A DNA stretch of 64,000 nucleotides from DASQMT01 sp963835735 (GCA_963835735.1 CAWIGP010000007.1:62001-126000), one strand, 5' to 3'; positions 35,471 through 43,767 are shown, numbered from the stretch's first letter. Notes: generated by a model from the sequence alone, not told the origin. Made by a program: numbers and translations.

Positions 35471-36109
35471 GTGGCCGACGCCCGGGAGGCGCCGTCGCTC
35501 GACGCGCTCGTGGAGCTGCCGGCCGGGCGCTATGTCCTGGGCGAGCCCGGCGAGGAGCGCAGCGTCGCGCTGCCGCGCGTGCTGGTCGGGCGATACCCCG
35601 TAACCAACGCGCAGCTGCAGGCGTTCGCGAGCGGCGGCTGCCGGAAGCTCACCGACCTCCAGCTCGCCGATCACCCGGCGACCGACGTCACCCGCGCGGA
35701 CGCCGAGGCGTTCTGCACGTGGGCGTCGGACCGCCTGGGCAGGCTGGTCCGCCTGCCGGCCGGCGACGAGTGGGAGGCGCTCGCCCGCGGCGCCGACGCG
35801 CGCCCATGGCCGTGGGGCGAGACGTTCGACGAGGCGCGCTGCGCGTGCGCCGAGAGCGGCTGGGGCTGGACGGTCCCGGTCACCGCGCACCCCGACGGCG
35901 CGAGCCCGTTCGGCGCGGAGCAGCTCGCCGGCAACGTCTGGGAGTGGGTCGCCGACCGCGCGCCCGACGGCTGGGGCGTCGTCCGCGGCGGCTCCTACCT
36001 CGACACCGGCTGGGGCCTGCGTGCGTGCCGCGTCCAGCCGGCCGACCCCGAGCGCGCGACACCGACGACGGGCTTTCGCATCGCCATCGACCACGGGAGC
36101 GAGACATGA
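35471..36109 (+). CDS. Formylglycine-generating-enzyme (SUMF1) domain protein
   Basis: A 212-residue SUMF1/FGE-like protein from GTG 35471. Features: LPAGRYVLGEPGEERSVALP, RVLVGRYPVTNAQLQAFASG, RLPAGDEWEALARGADARPW, ENW-like AGNVWEWVADRAPDG, RGGSYLDTG and the closing GFRIAI. The two catalytic Cys residues of true FGE are not at their expected place (RACRVQPADPERATPTTGFR has one Cys only), and no DinB domain is present as in EgtB. So it may use the fold for something else. It starts a plus-strand operon with the MIP18-type and amidohydrolase genes (ATGA overlap at 36106), which suggests maturation of a metalloenzyme. Confidence 0.83.
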   Translation: MADAREAPSLDALVELPAGRYVLGEPGEERSVALPRVLVGRYPVTNAQLQAFASGGCRKLTDLQLADHPATDVTRADAEAFCTWASDRLGRLVRLPAGDEWEALARGADARPWPWGETFDEARCACAESGWGWTVPVTAHPDGASPFGAEQLAGNVWEWVADRAPDGWGVVRGGSYLDTGWGLRACRVQPADPERATPTTGFRIAIDHGSET

Positions 36110-36456
36110 ACGGACCACCCGAGCTGATCGACGCGCTGCGGGAGGTGTACGACCCGTGCTGCGCGGACCGCGGGATCTCGATCGTCGACATGGGGGTGGT
36201 CGAGGAGGTGCGCGTCGACGGATCCCACGTCGCGGTCGACCTCGTCCTCACCACGGGCTGGTGCCCGTTCGTGGCTTCGATGTCGAGCGCGATCCCCGAC
36301 CGCCTCACCCAGCTCGACGGGGTCGAGTCCGTCGACGTCCGCGTCGTCTGGGATCCCGTCTGGACGATGGACCGCCTGTCCGAGTCGGCGCGCGCGCAGC
36401 TCGCGATGCCGCTCGAGGAGCTCGAGCCCTACCGCGCAGCAAGGAGCGCAGCCTGA
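36106..36456 (+). CDS. MIP18/PaaD-like (DUF59) metal-sulfur assembly protein
   Basis: A 116-residue DUF59 protein: PPELIDALREVYDPCCADRG, ISIVDMGVVEEVRV and VLTTGWCPFVASMSS with the conserved C-terminal-side Cys. Members help Fe-S or di-iron cluster assembly. The gene overlaps the SUMF1 stop and its own stop overlaps the amidohydrolase ATG (TGATG). A DUF59 gene beside an amidohydrolase gene is the pattern of mimF and mimE of the mycobacterial MimABCD monooxygenase cluster, but no monooxygenase subunit lies here. Confidence 0.88.
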   Translation: MNGPPELIDALREVYDPCCADRGISIVDMGVVEEVRVDGSHVAVDLVLTTGWCPFVASMSSAIPDRLTQLDGVESVDVRVVWDPVWTMDRLSESARAQLAMPLEELEPYRAARSAA

Positions 36457-37490
36457 TGGCCGTCACCGAGGAACGCAGCGAGCAGGCCGGCAAGCGGAAG
36501 GTCGACGCGTTCGTGTTCGACTGCGTCTGCCACATCTTCAACTTCGACAAGGCCAACGCGCTCGGCCCGCCCGGCGAGATGTTCGACGAGCACCTCTACG
36601 CCTTCCATCAGTTCCTCACGCGGGAGGGGGAGACCGTGCTCTCGCGCGAGCAGTTCTTCCGCGAGTGGAGCGTCGACGAGATCTACGAGATGGTCATCGG
36701 CGGCTCCGACACCGACATGATCGTCGCGCAGCCGCTGCCGCTGACCGACCTCTTCCAGGACGGCCTCTCGCCCTGGGAGAAGTGCGCCGAGATGGCCGCC
36801 AAGCACCCGGACCGGGCCGTCTTCTGGGGCTCCGTGAACCCGCTCGAGGGCAAGAAGGCGCTCGACCTGATGACGCGCCAGGTGGAGGACCACGGAGCGA
36901 AGGCGTTCAAGTTCTACAACGTGCGCTACGACTACGGCCAGCCGTTCCCGTGGCGCATGGACGACCCGCGCATCGCCTACCCGGCGTTCGAGCGCGCGCA
37001 GGAGCTCGGCGTGAACCTGATCGGCGTCCACAAGGGCGTTCCGCTCGGCCCACAGCCGATCGAGCACACGCGCACGTTCGACATGGACGGCGCGGCCGCG
37101 AACTTCCCCGACATCAACTTCGTGATCTTCCACGTCGGCCTGCCGTGGCTCGACGAGGTCCTGTGGCAGCTCGTGCGCTACCCGAACCTGTACGCCTCGA
37201 TCGCGGCGACGGTGAACTTCATCGCGCGCCAGCCGCGGGTGTTCGCGGAGACGCTCGGGAAGATGCTGTGGTGGTGCGGGGAGGACAAGATCATCTACGG
37301 CGGCGAGTCGCCGATCTGGCACCCGCAGTGGGCGCTCGAGGAGTTCTGGAACTTCGAGCTCCCGCGCGACATCGTCGAGGAGCGCGGCTACCCGCAGCTC
37401 ACCGAGCAGGCCAAGCGCAAGATCCTCGGCGAGAACCTCGCCCGGCTGCACGGCATCGACGCCGCGGCCAAGAAGGCGGAGCTAGGTTGA
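36456..37490 (+). CDS. Amidohydrolase family 2 protein, MimE-like
   Basis: A 344-residue amidohydrolase_2 protein from ATG 36456. DAFVFDCVCHIFNFDKANAL opens the barrel, where one normally expects DxHxH; here CH follows the Asp, so the first metal His pair is altered. VNLIGVHKGVPLGPQPIEHT supplies a barrel His, VIFHVGLPWLDEV another, and IIYGGESPIWHPQWALEEFW ends the barrel. The mycobacterial relative MimE sits in the propane/phenol-type monooxygenase operon and is needed for full activity. Its biochemical role is unsettled, and loss of the first motif suggests it is not an ordinary hydrolase. Last gene of the SUMF1-DUF59 operon. Confidence 0.85.
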   Translation: MAVTEERSEQAGKRKVDAFVFDCVCHIFNFDKANALGPPGEMFDEHLYAFHQFLTREGETVLSREQFFREWSVDEIYEMVIGGSDTDMIVAQPLPLTDLFQDGLSPWEKCAEMAAKHPDRAVFWGSVNPLEGKKALDLMTRQVEDHGAKAFKFYNVRYDYGQPFPWRMDDPRIAYPAFERAQELGVNLIGVHKGVPLGPQPIEHTRTFDMDGAAANFPDINFVIFHVGLPWLDEVLWQLVRYPNLYASIAATVNFIARQPRVFAETLGKMLWWCGEDKIIYGGESPIWHPQWALEEFWNFELPRDIVEERGYPQLTEQAKRKILGENLARLHGIDAAAKKAELG

Positions 37491-37682
37491 CGTGCTCGCG
37501 GCGGGGCGCTCGGCGTGCAGCGCCCCCGCCGCCGGCGTGTAGATCGACTCGTGCCCGTCGTCCCACTCGATCCGGTAGCGCGCGGGGTGCTCGCGCATCA
37601 CCTCGCGCACGGTGCCGGTCCGGGGCTGTCGCTCCGTTGACTCGGCCTCGGCGACGATGCGTTCTCCAACCTGGAAGGTCAT
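37482..37682 (-). CDS. DUF1918 domain protein
   Basis: A 66-residue protein with the DUF1918 core: VGERIVAEAESTERQPRTGT, VREVMREHPARYRIEWDDGH and ESIYTPAAGAL. It is an SH3-like small fold of unknown function, very common in actinobacteria. Convergent overlap of nine bases with the amidohydrolase stop; the two genes share a ctag stop-codon tetranucleotide. Confidence 0.92.
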   Translation of the reverse strand: MTFQVGERIVAEAESTERQPRTGTVREVMREHPARYRIEWDDGHESIYTPAAGALHAERPAASTST

Positions 37683-37724
37683 GGCGGCTCCTCCGATTCT
37701 GTGCGCCCCGGAGGCTACACCGCC

Positions 37725-38660
37725 TCAGGGCGTGACGCTGTCCGCGAGCGCCGGCGCCGCCGGTACCTGTGCGGGCGGCAGGCTCGGCAATTTCGTGCGG
37801 AGTCCGTCGAGCGCCGCCCACGCCGCGAAGCTCAGCGCACCGGCGATGCCGGTCACCGTCAGCAGCACGCCGGCCGCGGCCGTGGCCGCGACGCCGTTGG
37901 CGCCGAGGATCAGCACCACCGCGGCGGCGCCGACGCTCGGTCCGATCGGCAGCTGGCTGAGCGTGACCATCGCGATCAGGACGGCCGTCGCGTCGAACAG
38001 GGACGCGTCGACTCCGACCGCGTGCAGCATCAGCCAGTTGCGCAGGATCTGGGAGAACACCGCGACGAGAATGAGCGTGAGAATGCGGTTGCGGCCGCGC
38101 ATGCTGCGCAGCACCGCGAGACCCTTCCAGCAATCGTGCTTGCGGTTGCCCGACAGGTGCCCGAGCCCCACGATCGCGCCGCCCGCGGCGGCGAGGCAGA
38201 TGATCGGGAGCCACCACGGCAGGCCGAGTGGTCCGACGAGCGTGAACGAGGCCAGCGCGGCCAGCGCCGCCTCGACGCTGAGGATCGGCACCTCGGCGGC
38301 GATCAGCGCGGGCACGCGCGGGGCGTCGTCCGGCGCCGTCCGACGCAGCACCGTGATGCGCGCGGCCGTCCCGAGCTGGGTGTTCACGACGCTCGCGAGG
38401 TTCCCGAGGCCCGCCGCGCGGAGCAGTCGCCGCCTGCTGACCGTCCCGCCGGCCGCTGCGACCGATGCGTGCCATGCCTCGCTGCGCGAGACGAGCGCCA
38501 CGATCTGAAGCGCGGCCGCCAGAAACAGCAGCCAGACCGGCGCGGCGTCCAGCGCCTGCGCGAACTCGTCTCGTCGCCCGGCGAGCGCCCAGCCGAGCGC
38601 GACTGCCACCGCGACCGCCCCCAGGACCGTCACCGCGATGCTGCGACGGGTCCGTGTCAC
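37725..38660 (-). CDS. Multi-spanning membrane protein, LPG synthase TM/UPF0104-like
   Basis: A 311-residue protein from GTG 38660, just after the preceding gene's stop. It has about eight hydrophobic segments (SIAVTVLGAVAVAVALGWAL, PVWLLFLAAALQIVALVSRS, WWLPIICLAAAGGAIVGLG, AAAVVLILGANGVAATAAAG). LRAAGLGNLASVVNTQLGTA corresponds to the conserved Asn-rich region of the lysylphosphatidylglycerol synthase membrane domain family (AglD/UPF0104). Stand-alone members probably move lipids or polyprenyl-linked sugars; no catalytic partner domain is present. Function inferred only from family. Confidence 0.8.
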   Translation of the reverse strand: MTRTRRSIAVTVLGAVAVAVALGWALAGRRDEFAQALDAAPVWLLFLAAALQIVALVSRSEAWHASVAAAGGTVSRRRLLRAAGLGNLASVVNTQLGTAARITVLRRTAPDDAPRVPALIAAEVPILSVEAALAALASFTLVGPLGLPWWLPIICLAAAGGAIVGLGHLSGNRKHDCWKGLAVLRSMRGRNRILTLILVAVFSQILRNWLMLHAVGVDASLFDATAVLIAMVTLSQLPIGPSVGAAAVVLILGANGVAATAAAGVLLTVTGIAGALSFAAWAALDGLRTKLPSLPPAQVPAAPALADSVTP

Positions 38661-38664
38661 CGGA

Positions 38665-38976
38665 TCACACGGCAGCGCGCGCGACGCTGCGAGCGTGCGC
38701 GAGCCGCTCCTGTGCGGCGGTGGCGCTCCGCTCCAGCTCGCGCAGCCGGCCCAGTGAGGTCGCCGTCGAGCTCCCGCTGATGACGCGCGCACGATGGAGC
38801 TCGAAGCGGTCGCGGTGGTATCGCGCCTCCGCGGTGAGCTGGTCGATGCGGAGATCGCGTGGCGCCGGGCGAGGGGCCGGGGCGCTGGGCGCCGGAGCGG
38901 CGGCCGGGGTCTCGCGCGTGGCCGAATCGCTCCGCATCCGCTCACGCACTGCGGCGAGCAGGCGCGGACGGCTCAT
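38665..38976 (-). CDS. Small Ala/Pro-rich protein of unknown function
   Basis: A 103-residue protein, MSRPRLLAAVRERMRSDSAT onward, with a low-complexity middle (APAPSAPAPRPAP, ~28-38) and a helical, probably coiled-coil second half (RIDQLTAEARYHRDRFELHR, SLGRLRELERSATAAQERLA). It starts at 38976 and ends five bases before the GTG of the membrane-protein gene, so both are likely co-expressed. No family recognised. Confidence 0.6.
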   Translation of the reverse strand: MSRPRLLAAVRERMRSDSATRETPAAAPAPSAPAPRPAPRDLRIDQLTAEARYHRDRFELHRARVISGSSTATSLGRLRELERSATAAQERLAHARSVARAAV

Positions 38977-39299
38977 CGCCGGCCCTGCGAAGCCTGAGGG
39001 ACTGGCATACGGCCACCTCCGTCCCGGCTCTGATGGCGGACCACGGAGTCGGGAGAACAGGAGACCCGGCGGTGGCAGGCTCACCGGACGGCGAACCTGC
39101 CTTGAGTGTAGAGCAGGCGGGGTCGAGTAGCATGGCATCACAGGCCATTCCACCGCTTCGCGAACCACCTCGCTCGGCGCCCTCGTGTGGCCGGCCCGGG
39201 GGGCCTCACGGACGACTTCGTCCAGCGACGGAACCAGCCGCGACCCAAACGAGCAGCGAGACGCGCTCGGGGAAGGTGACCGCCATCGCAGCGAAGCCC

Positions 39300-39836
39300 A
39301 TGACCCTGCCGGCCAGGACGCTTGCCGCGCTCCCGTTGGAGGGCGCATGCCCAGGCTGTGGGCTGGCCCTGCCGGTGAGCGACGGCCCGACGCATGTGTA
39401 CCTGGGCGCCTCGTCCGCGTGCTGGGAGCTCTACCAGCAGCTCGCGAGCCCGTCGAGCGCGCAGCCGGAATCCACGCGCGTGCGTCGGCTGGTGAAGGAC
39501 GCGTACGCGGCTCAGCATCCCGGGGTGCCGCAGCGGCGCTCGGTGCAATCCATTGCGGTACACCTGATGGACCTCTGCGTCCTGCTCGAGCGCGACGGCG
39601 AGGTGCGCAGGCTGGTCCCCGTGCTCGGCCGGATGCCGCCGCGGAGGACACTCGACCTGCACTGGCTCGAACCGCCCGAGGTGCGCGGAACTCTCACGTT
39701 CGTAGATGCGCTGCACGCCAACGTCGGCGACGGTCGTGCTGCGCGCGTCGAGGACTGGGCGAGCGATGTATGGGCGGCCTGGGAGCCGCATCACGCGACG
39801 GTTCGGGGCTGGCTCGACGTGCCGCGCGTCGGCTAG
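39300..39836 (+). CDS. DUF5946-type zinc-containing protein
   Basis: From ATG 39300 (an in-frame GTG at 39276 is also possible) a protein of 178 residues begins MTLPARTLAALPLEGACPGC. GACPGCGLALPVSDGPTHVY followed by SSACWELYQQL is the DUF5946 signature, with a likely zinc site. The middle RRSVQSIAVHLMDLCVLLER and the end RVEDWASDVWAAWEPHHATV fit the family. Function unknown. The 320 bases upstream (38977-39299) hold the start of the minus-strand gene and an open plus-strand frame without family support; I see no other gene there. Confidence 0.85.
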   Translation: MTLPARTLAALPLEGACPGCGLALPVSDGPTHVYLGASSACWELYQQLASPSSAQPESTRVRRLVKDAYAAQHPGVPQRRSVQSIAVHLMDLCVLLERDGEVRRLVPVLGRMPPRRTLDLHWLEPPEVRGTLTFVDALHANVGDGRAARVEDWASDVWAAWEPHHATVRGWLDVPRVG

Positions 39837-39942
39837 GATGCCGACGTCGGGCCCGCGGCTGCAAATGCACGGCTGCCGTCCGCCCGGCGTCGCGGGTCGC
39901 TCGCCGACGCGCCCGGAACTCGGCACGAAGGGACGGACGCCC

Positions 39943-40110
39943 ATGGCCTCCAACAGCAAGAAGAGAACGACGATGGCGAAGATGAACCGCGAGGCCGCGG
40001 TCCGCGATCGGCGGCTGCGCAAGCAGGCCAAGAAGGACGCCCGCAAGCAGGCCGCGGCGGATGAGGCGACCCGGCCGAGCGACTCCCTCCCCGCGACGCG
40101 CGACGAGTGA
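39943..40110 (+). CDS. Small highly basic protein
   Basis: A 55-residue protein: MASNSKKRTTMAKMNREAAV, then a Lys/Arg-rich helix (RDRRLRKQAKKDARKQAAAD). GAAGGGA precedes the ATG by about ten bases. KKRTTMAKMNRE is a motif I associate with small conserved proteins of Thermoleophilia-type actinobacteria, and the charge suggests nucleic-acid or ribosome binding. No name is established. Confidence 0.68.
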   Translation: MASNSKKRTTMAKMNREAAVRDRRLRKQAKKDARKQAAADEATRPSDSLPATRDE

Positions 40111-40128
40111 GCCGGCGCTCCGGCCGGG

Positions 40129-40302
40129 TCAGATGCGCGCCCGCCGCGACGCGTGGTCGCCGGCCGGTGTCATGTACCAGTGGCCGGTGATGCAGCGCGT
40201 CTTGACGTGCTCGATCGGGCCATCGGTGCTCTGGAGCACGGCGCGGTCGATCACCTCGGCGGTGAGTCCGCAGTCGGGGCAGTGAGTAAGTTCGAGTTCC
40301 AT
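40129..40302 (-). CDS. Small zinc-ribbon-like protein
   Basis: A 57-residue protein, MELELTHCPDCGLTAEVIDR, with a CPDC pair and a later Cys/His pair (KTRCITGHWYMTP) that could complete a zinc site. This is a common actinobacterial small protein of unknown function. Start at 40302. It lies between the basic protein and the sigma operon, transcribed away from the latter. Confidence 0.72.
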   Translation of the reverse strand: MELELTHCPDCGLTAEVIDRAVLQSTDGPIEHVKTRCITGHWYMTPAGDHASRRARI

Positions 40303-40445
40303 CGGTAGCTCTACTGGTGAACGACGCGACGAGCCGCGCAGTTGTTCCAAGGAGCAGCCGGCTGTGGCCGCTGATACACGGCGGCTTGCGGCGGGCGCAC
40401 CCGACCGCTCAAACTGCTCGTCATGGCCGCGAACATCGACCCGCG

Positions 40446-40508
40446 ATGACCGAGGACGTCTACGAGCTGCGCGACGGGCTCGTGACGCGGATGGACGTCG
40501 AGGAGTGA
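40446..40508 (+). pseudogene. SnoaL-like tail remnant ahead of the sigma gene
   Basis: A short frame ending at 40508 reads MTEDVYELRDGLVTRMDVEE. LRDGLVTRMDV is the usual last strand of SnoaL/NTF2-like proteins. Upstream of 40446 the frame shows no SnoaL homology, so only the C-terminal scrap remains. Its TGA overlaps the GTG of the sigma gene (GTGA), so it could still act as a translational leader. Chance resemblance is possible. Confidence 0.35.
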
Positions 40509-41185
40509 CCGACGAACGCCTCGTCGCCTCGCTGTGCGCCGGCGACGAGCGGGCGTTCGCCGCGCTCGTCGACCTCCACAGCCCGGCGCTGATCCGGGTC
40601 GCCATGGCCTATGTGCCGAGCCGCGCCGTCGCCGAGGAGATGGTGCAGGAGACCTGGATCGCGGTGATTCGCGGCATCGACGCCTTCGAGGGCCGCTCGT
40701 CGCTGAAGACCTGGATCTTCCGCATCCTCACCAACGTCGCGATGCGCGGCGGGGCGCGCGAGCGGCGCAGCGTCCCGTTCGCGGCGCTCGCCGCGGCGGA
40801 GGACACGGGCGAGCCGTCCGTCGACCCGGATCGCTTCCTGCCGGCCGGCCACGAGCGCTGGCCGGGCCACTGGCTGATCTCGCCGACGCGCTGGCCGACG
40901 CCCGAGGAGGGCCTGCTCGCCGGCGAGACGCGCGCGGTGATCGTCGCCGCGATCGACGCGCTCCCGCAGGCGCAGCGCACCGTGATCGCGCTGCGGGACA
41001 TCGAGGGCTGGAGCTCCGACGAGGTCTGCGCGGCGCTCGAGCTCTCGCCCGGCAACCAGCGCATCCTGCTGCATCGCGCGCGCAGCCGCGTGCGCGCCGC
41101 GATCGAAGAGCACTTCGGCGCGGTCGAGGAGATCGACTACGCCGCCGTAACGGACGAGCTCATGCGCGACACTGACTCTCGATGA
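40505..41185 (+). CDS. ECF RNA polymerase sigma factor
   Basis: A 226-residue ECF sigma factor from GTG 40505. Region 2 is MAYVPSRAVAEEMVQETWIA with the helix VIRGIDAFEGRSSLKTWIFR (core and -10 contacts). A spacer with PAGHERWPGHWLISPTRWPT is longer than usual. Region 4 is LPQAQRTVIALRDIEGWSSD with the HTH helix LELSPGNQRILLHRARSRVR. The anti-sigma gene follows with an ATGA overlap, so this is a classic sigma/anti-sigma operon; the MFS exporter downstream may be a target. Confidence 0.94.
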   Translation: MTDERLVASLCAGDERAFAALVDLHSPALIRVAMAYVPSRAVAEEMVQETWIAVIRGIDAFEGRSSLKTWIFRILTNVAMRGGARERRSVPFAALAAAEDTGEPSVDPDRFLPAGHERWPGHWLISPTRWPTPEEGLLAGETRAVIVAAIDALPQAQRTVIALRDIEGWSSDEVCAALELSPGNQRILLHRARSRVRAAIEEHFGAVEEIDYAAVTDELMRDTDSR

Positions 41186-41427
41186 CCGACGATCTCGCCT
41201 GCATCGAGGAGGTCGAGCTGATCACCGACTACCTCGAGGACGCGCTGCCCGATGCCGACCGGCGCCGCTTGGAGGCGCATCTCGCGTTCTGCGACGGCTG
41301 CACCGAGTACCTGGAGCAGATGCGGACCGTGGCCGGCTCGCTCGGCGGCCTGCGCGAGGAGTCCGTCCCGGACGAGCTGCGTGACTCGCTGATCGCGTCG
41401 TTCCGCGAATTTCGCCGGCGTCCGTAA
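41182..41427 (+). CDS. Zinc-finger anti-sigma factor
   Basis: An 81-residue protein with the HxxxCxxC zinc anti-sigma (ZAS) motif HLAFCDGCTEYLEQM. It has an N-terminal helix (IEEVELITDYLEDALPDADR) and a short C-terminal helix. No membrane segment is present, so it is a cytoplasmic ZAS protein; such proteins often respond to thiol or redox state. Overlaps the sigma stop by four bases. Confidence 0.9.
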   Translation: MTDDLACIEEVELITDYLEDALPDADRRRLEAHLAFCDGCTEYLEQMRTVAGSLGGLREESVPDELRDSLIASFREFRRRP

Positions 41428-41458
41428 CGCCCGCCGCTCTCGCCGCAACTGAGGCGGC

Positions 41459-42964
41459 ATGACACCGCCGAAAGCAACCCGCCGCGAGTGGATCGGCCTG
41501 GCCGTGATCGCGCTGCCCTGCCTGCTCTACGCGATGGACCTGACCGTGCTCACGCTCGCGGTCCCCTCGCTCACCGCCGACCTGCGCCCGAGCGCGAACG
41601 AGCTGCTCTGGATCGTCGACATCTACGGCTTCCTGGTCGCGGGCTTCCTGATCACGATGGGGACGCTGGGCGACCGGATCGGCCGGCGGCGGCTGCTGCT
41701 GGCAGGCGCGGCCGCGTTCGGCGCCGCCTCGGTGCTCGCTGCCTTCGCCTCCACCCCGGAGATGCTGATCGCGTCGCGCGCGCTGCTCGGCATCGCCGGC
41801 GCGACGCTCGCGCCGTCGACGCTCTCGCTGATCCGCAACATGTTCCACGATCCCCAGCAGCGCACCGTTGCGATCGGGATCTGGGTCACGAGCTTCTCGA
41901 CCGGCGCGGCGATCGGTCCGCTCGTCGGCGGCGTCCTGCTCGAGCAGTTCTGGTGGGGCTCGGTCTTCCTGCTGGCGGTGCCGGTGATGGCGCTGCTGCT
42001 GGTGGTCGGGCCGCGGCTGCTGCCCGAGTACCGCGATCCGCAGCCCGGCCGGCTCGACCTGGCGAGCGTGGCGCTCTCGCTGGCGGCGGTGCTCGCGGTG
42101 ATCTACGGCGTCAAGACCATTGCGAGCGACGGCGTTGCCTGGGCGGGCGTCGCTCCCGCGCTCGCCGGGCTCGCCGCGGCCGCGCTGTTCGTCGACCGCC
42201 AGCGCCGGCTGGCCGATCCGATGGTCGACCTCGAGCTGTTCCGGAGGCGGGCGTTCAGCGTCGCGCTCGGCGCCAATACGCTCGCTTTCGCGGTCGCCTT
42301 CGGGATCGAGATCTTCGTCGCCCAGTACCTGCAGCTGGTGCTCGGCTTCTCGCCGCTCGAGGCGGGTGTCTGGAGCGTGCCGACGGCCGTCGCCTTCGTC
42401 GTCGGCGCGCAGCTCACGCCGCCGCTGGCGGCACGGTTTCGGCCCGCGTCGGTGATGCTGGGCGGGCTCGTCGTGTCGATTCTGGGCGCTGCCCAGCTGA
42501 CCCAGGCCGCGGCGTCGGGCGGCCCGGAGCCGGTCGTCGCCGGGGCCGTGATCCTGTCGCTCGGGCTCGCGCCCCTGTTCACGCTCGCGGCCGATCTCGC
42601 GGTGGGCAGTGCGCCGCCCGAGCGCGCCGGGGCGGCGTCGGGGATCTCCGAGACCAGCTCGGAGCTCGGCGGGGCACTGGGGATCGCGCTGCTCGGCACG
42701 ATCGGGACTGCGGTCTACCGCGGCGACGTGGCCGGGCCCGACACGCTGGCCGGCGCCGTCGCGGCGGCCGAGCGGCTTCCCGTCACGGCACGGGCCGAGT
42801 TCCTCGACCCTGCGCGCGAGGCGTTCACGCACGCGCTCCAGGTGGCGGCCACGGTCAGCGGCGCGATCATCATCGCGGCGGCGCTCCTGGTCGCGACGCT
42901 GGTGCGGCGCGCGGAGTCCGGACGCGCGCCCGCGCCGGTCGTCGCGGTCGAGCCCTGCCCGTAG
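41459..42964 (+). CDS. MFS transporter, DHA2 drug-exporter family
   Basis: A 501-residue membrane protein with about 14 helices. Features: ALPCLLYAMDLTVLTLAVPS (motif D1 with membrane Asp), GTLGDRIGRRRLLLAGAAAF (motif A), SRALLGIAGATLAPSTLSLI (motif B) and GAAIGPLVGGVLLEQFWWGS (motif C, typical of exporters). The 14-helix length fits the DHA2 group (QacA/SmvA-like), proton-driven exporters of cationic drugs or dyes. It lies 31 bases after the anti-sigma gene, so sigma-dependent expression is plausible. Confidence 0.94.
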   Translation: MTPPKATRREWIGLAVIALPCLLYAMDLTVLTLAVPSLTADLRPSANELLWIVDIYGFLVAGFLITMGTLGDRIGRRRLLLAGAAAFGAASVLAAFASTPEMLIASRALLGIAGATLAPSTLSLIRNMFHDPQQRTVAIGIWVTSFSTGAAIGPLVGGVLLEQFWWGSVFLLAVPVMALLLVVGPRLLPEYRDPQPGRLDLASVALSLAAVLAVIYGVKTIASDGVAWAGVAPALAGLAAAALFVDRQRRLADPMVDLELFRRRAFSVALGANTLAFAVAFGIEIFVAQYLQLVLGFSPLEAGVWSVPTAVAFVVGAQLTPPLAARFRPASVMLGGLVVSILGAAQLTQAAASGGPEPVVAGAVILSLGLAPLFTLAADLAVGSAPPERAGAASGISETSSELGGALGIALLGTIGTAVYRGDVAGPDTLAGAVAAAERLPVTARAEFLDPAREAFTHALQVAATVSGAIIIAAALLVATLVRRAESGRAPAPVVAVEPCP

Positions 42965-43021
42965 TGGGCCGTACGTGGGATCGTTAGGCGGGCCGATATC
43001 CGCAACCCGGAAGGAGCGGCC

Positions 43022-43306
43022 ATGTCCGAGCGCACCGAGGACCTCGAGAAGCGCACCGAGGAGCAGATCGTGGTTCGCGAGGTGACGCATCTGCAGGCGT
43101 CGTGGGCCGAACGCGAGCGGGGCGCGCCGGGTGCCTTCACGTTCCAGCTGATCCTCGACCAGGGCGCGGACGAGTACGTCCTGCTGCCGTCGGCCGCCGA
43201 CGCCGAGGTGCTGCTGCAGCTCTTCAAGTCCAGCGCCGGGGCGATGTTCGACCGCGGGCGCAAGGTGCTGATGTTCAGGGACATCTCGCTCGAGGGAGGT
43301 GCGTGA
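43022..43306 (+). CDS. Small conserved protein of unknown function
   Basis: A 94-residue protein with GGAAGGAG well placed before ATG 43022. The N-terminal half is charged and helical (RTEDLEKRTEEQIVVREVTH), and the second half mixed (GAFTFQLILDQGADEYVLLP, SAADAEVLLQLFKSSAGAMF). Its stop overlaps the next gene's ATG (TGATG), so the two are made together. No family recognised; the neighbours are stress-type genes. Confidence 0.75.
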   Translation: MSERTEDLEKRTEEQIVVREVTHLQASWAERERGAPGAFTFQLILDQGADEYVLLPSAADAEVLLQLFKSSAGAMFDRGRKVLMFRDISLEGGA

Positions 43307-43734
43307 TGGACGAGCCTCGCAGCGTGCTGATCGTCGCCCATCGCACGGCCGCCACGCCGGGCCTGCTCGACCAGGTGCGCTCGCGCGCGGGGGAGGGCCC
43401 GTGCCGGTTCACGCTGCTGGTGCCCAGGCCGCTGTGGGATCCCGACACCGACGAGGCGTCGATCACGCTCGAGCTCGCGATCCCGCTGCTGGAGGAGGCG
43501 GCCCGCGGGCGCGTCGAGGGCCTCGTCGGCGACGCCGATCCGTTCCACGCCGTCTGCGGCGCGCTGGACACCGGACGCTATGACGAGGTGATCATCTCGA
43601 CGCTTCCGGCGCGGGTCTCGCACTGGCTGCACGTCGATCTGCCGGCGCGGGTGCAGCGGCTGGGCGTCCCGGTCACGGTGGTCACCGCCAAGAAGGCTGA
43701 CCGGCGACTTGTCCAGACGGGGCCGCGGGAGTAG
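43306..43734 (+). CDS. USP-like alpha/beta protein
   Basis: A 142-residue protein opening with a Rossmann-like strand (RSVLIVAHRTAATPGLLDQV) and showing the alternating alpha/beta pattern of universal stress proteins, with EVIISTLPARVSHWLHVDLP as the later core (the ATP-loop GxxG(S) position reads STLPARVSHW, so nucleotide binding is unlikely). It forms a tight pair with the preceding small protein. Confidence 0.68.
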   Translation: MDEPRSVLIVAHRTAATPGLLDQVRSRAGEGPCRFTLLVPRPLWDPDTDEASITLELAIPLLEEAARGRVEGLVGDADPFHAVCGALDTGRYDEVIISTLPARVSHWLHVDLPARVQRLGVPVTVVTAKKADRRLVQTGPRE

Positions 43735-43767
43735 CTTCGAAGCGTCACCGAGCCAGGAGGCAGCGTC

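Noticed and set aside
34523..36109. Ergothioneine (EgtB/EgtC) locus
   Set aside because: The SUMF1 protein lacks the DinB domain of EgtB, the two genes diverge, and EgtA, EgtD and EgtE are absent.
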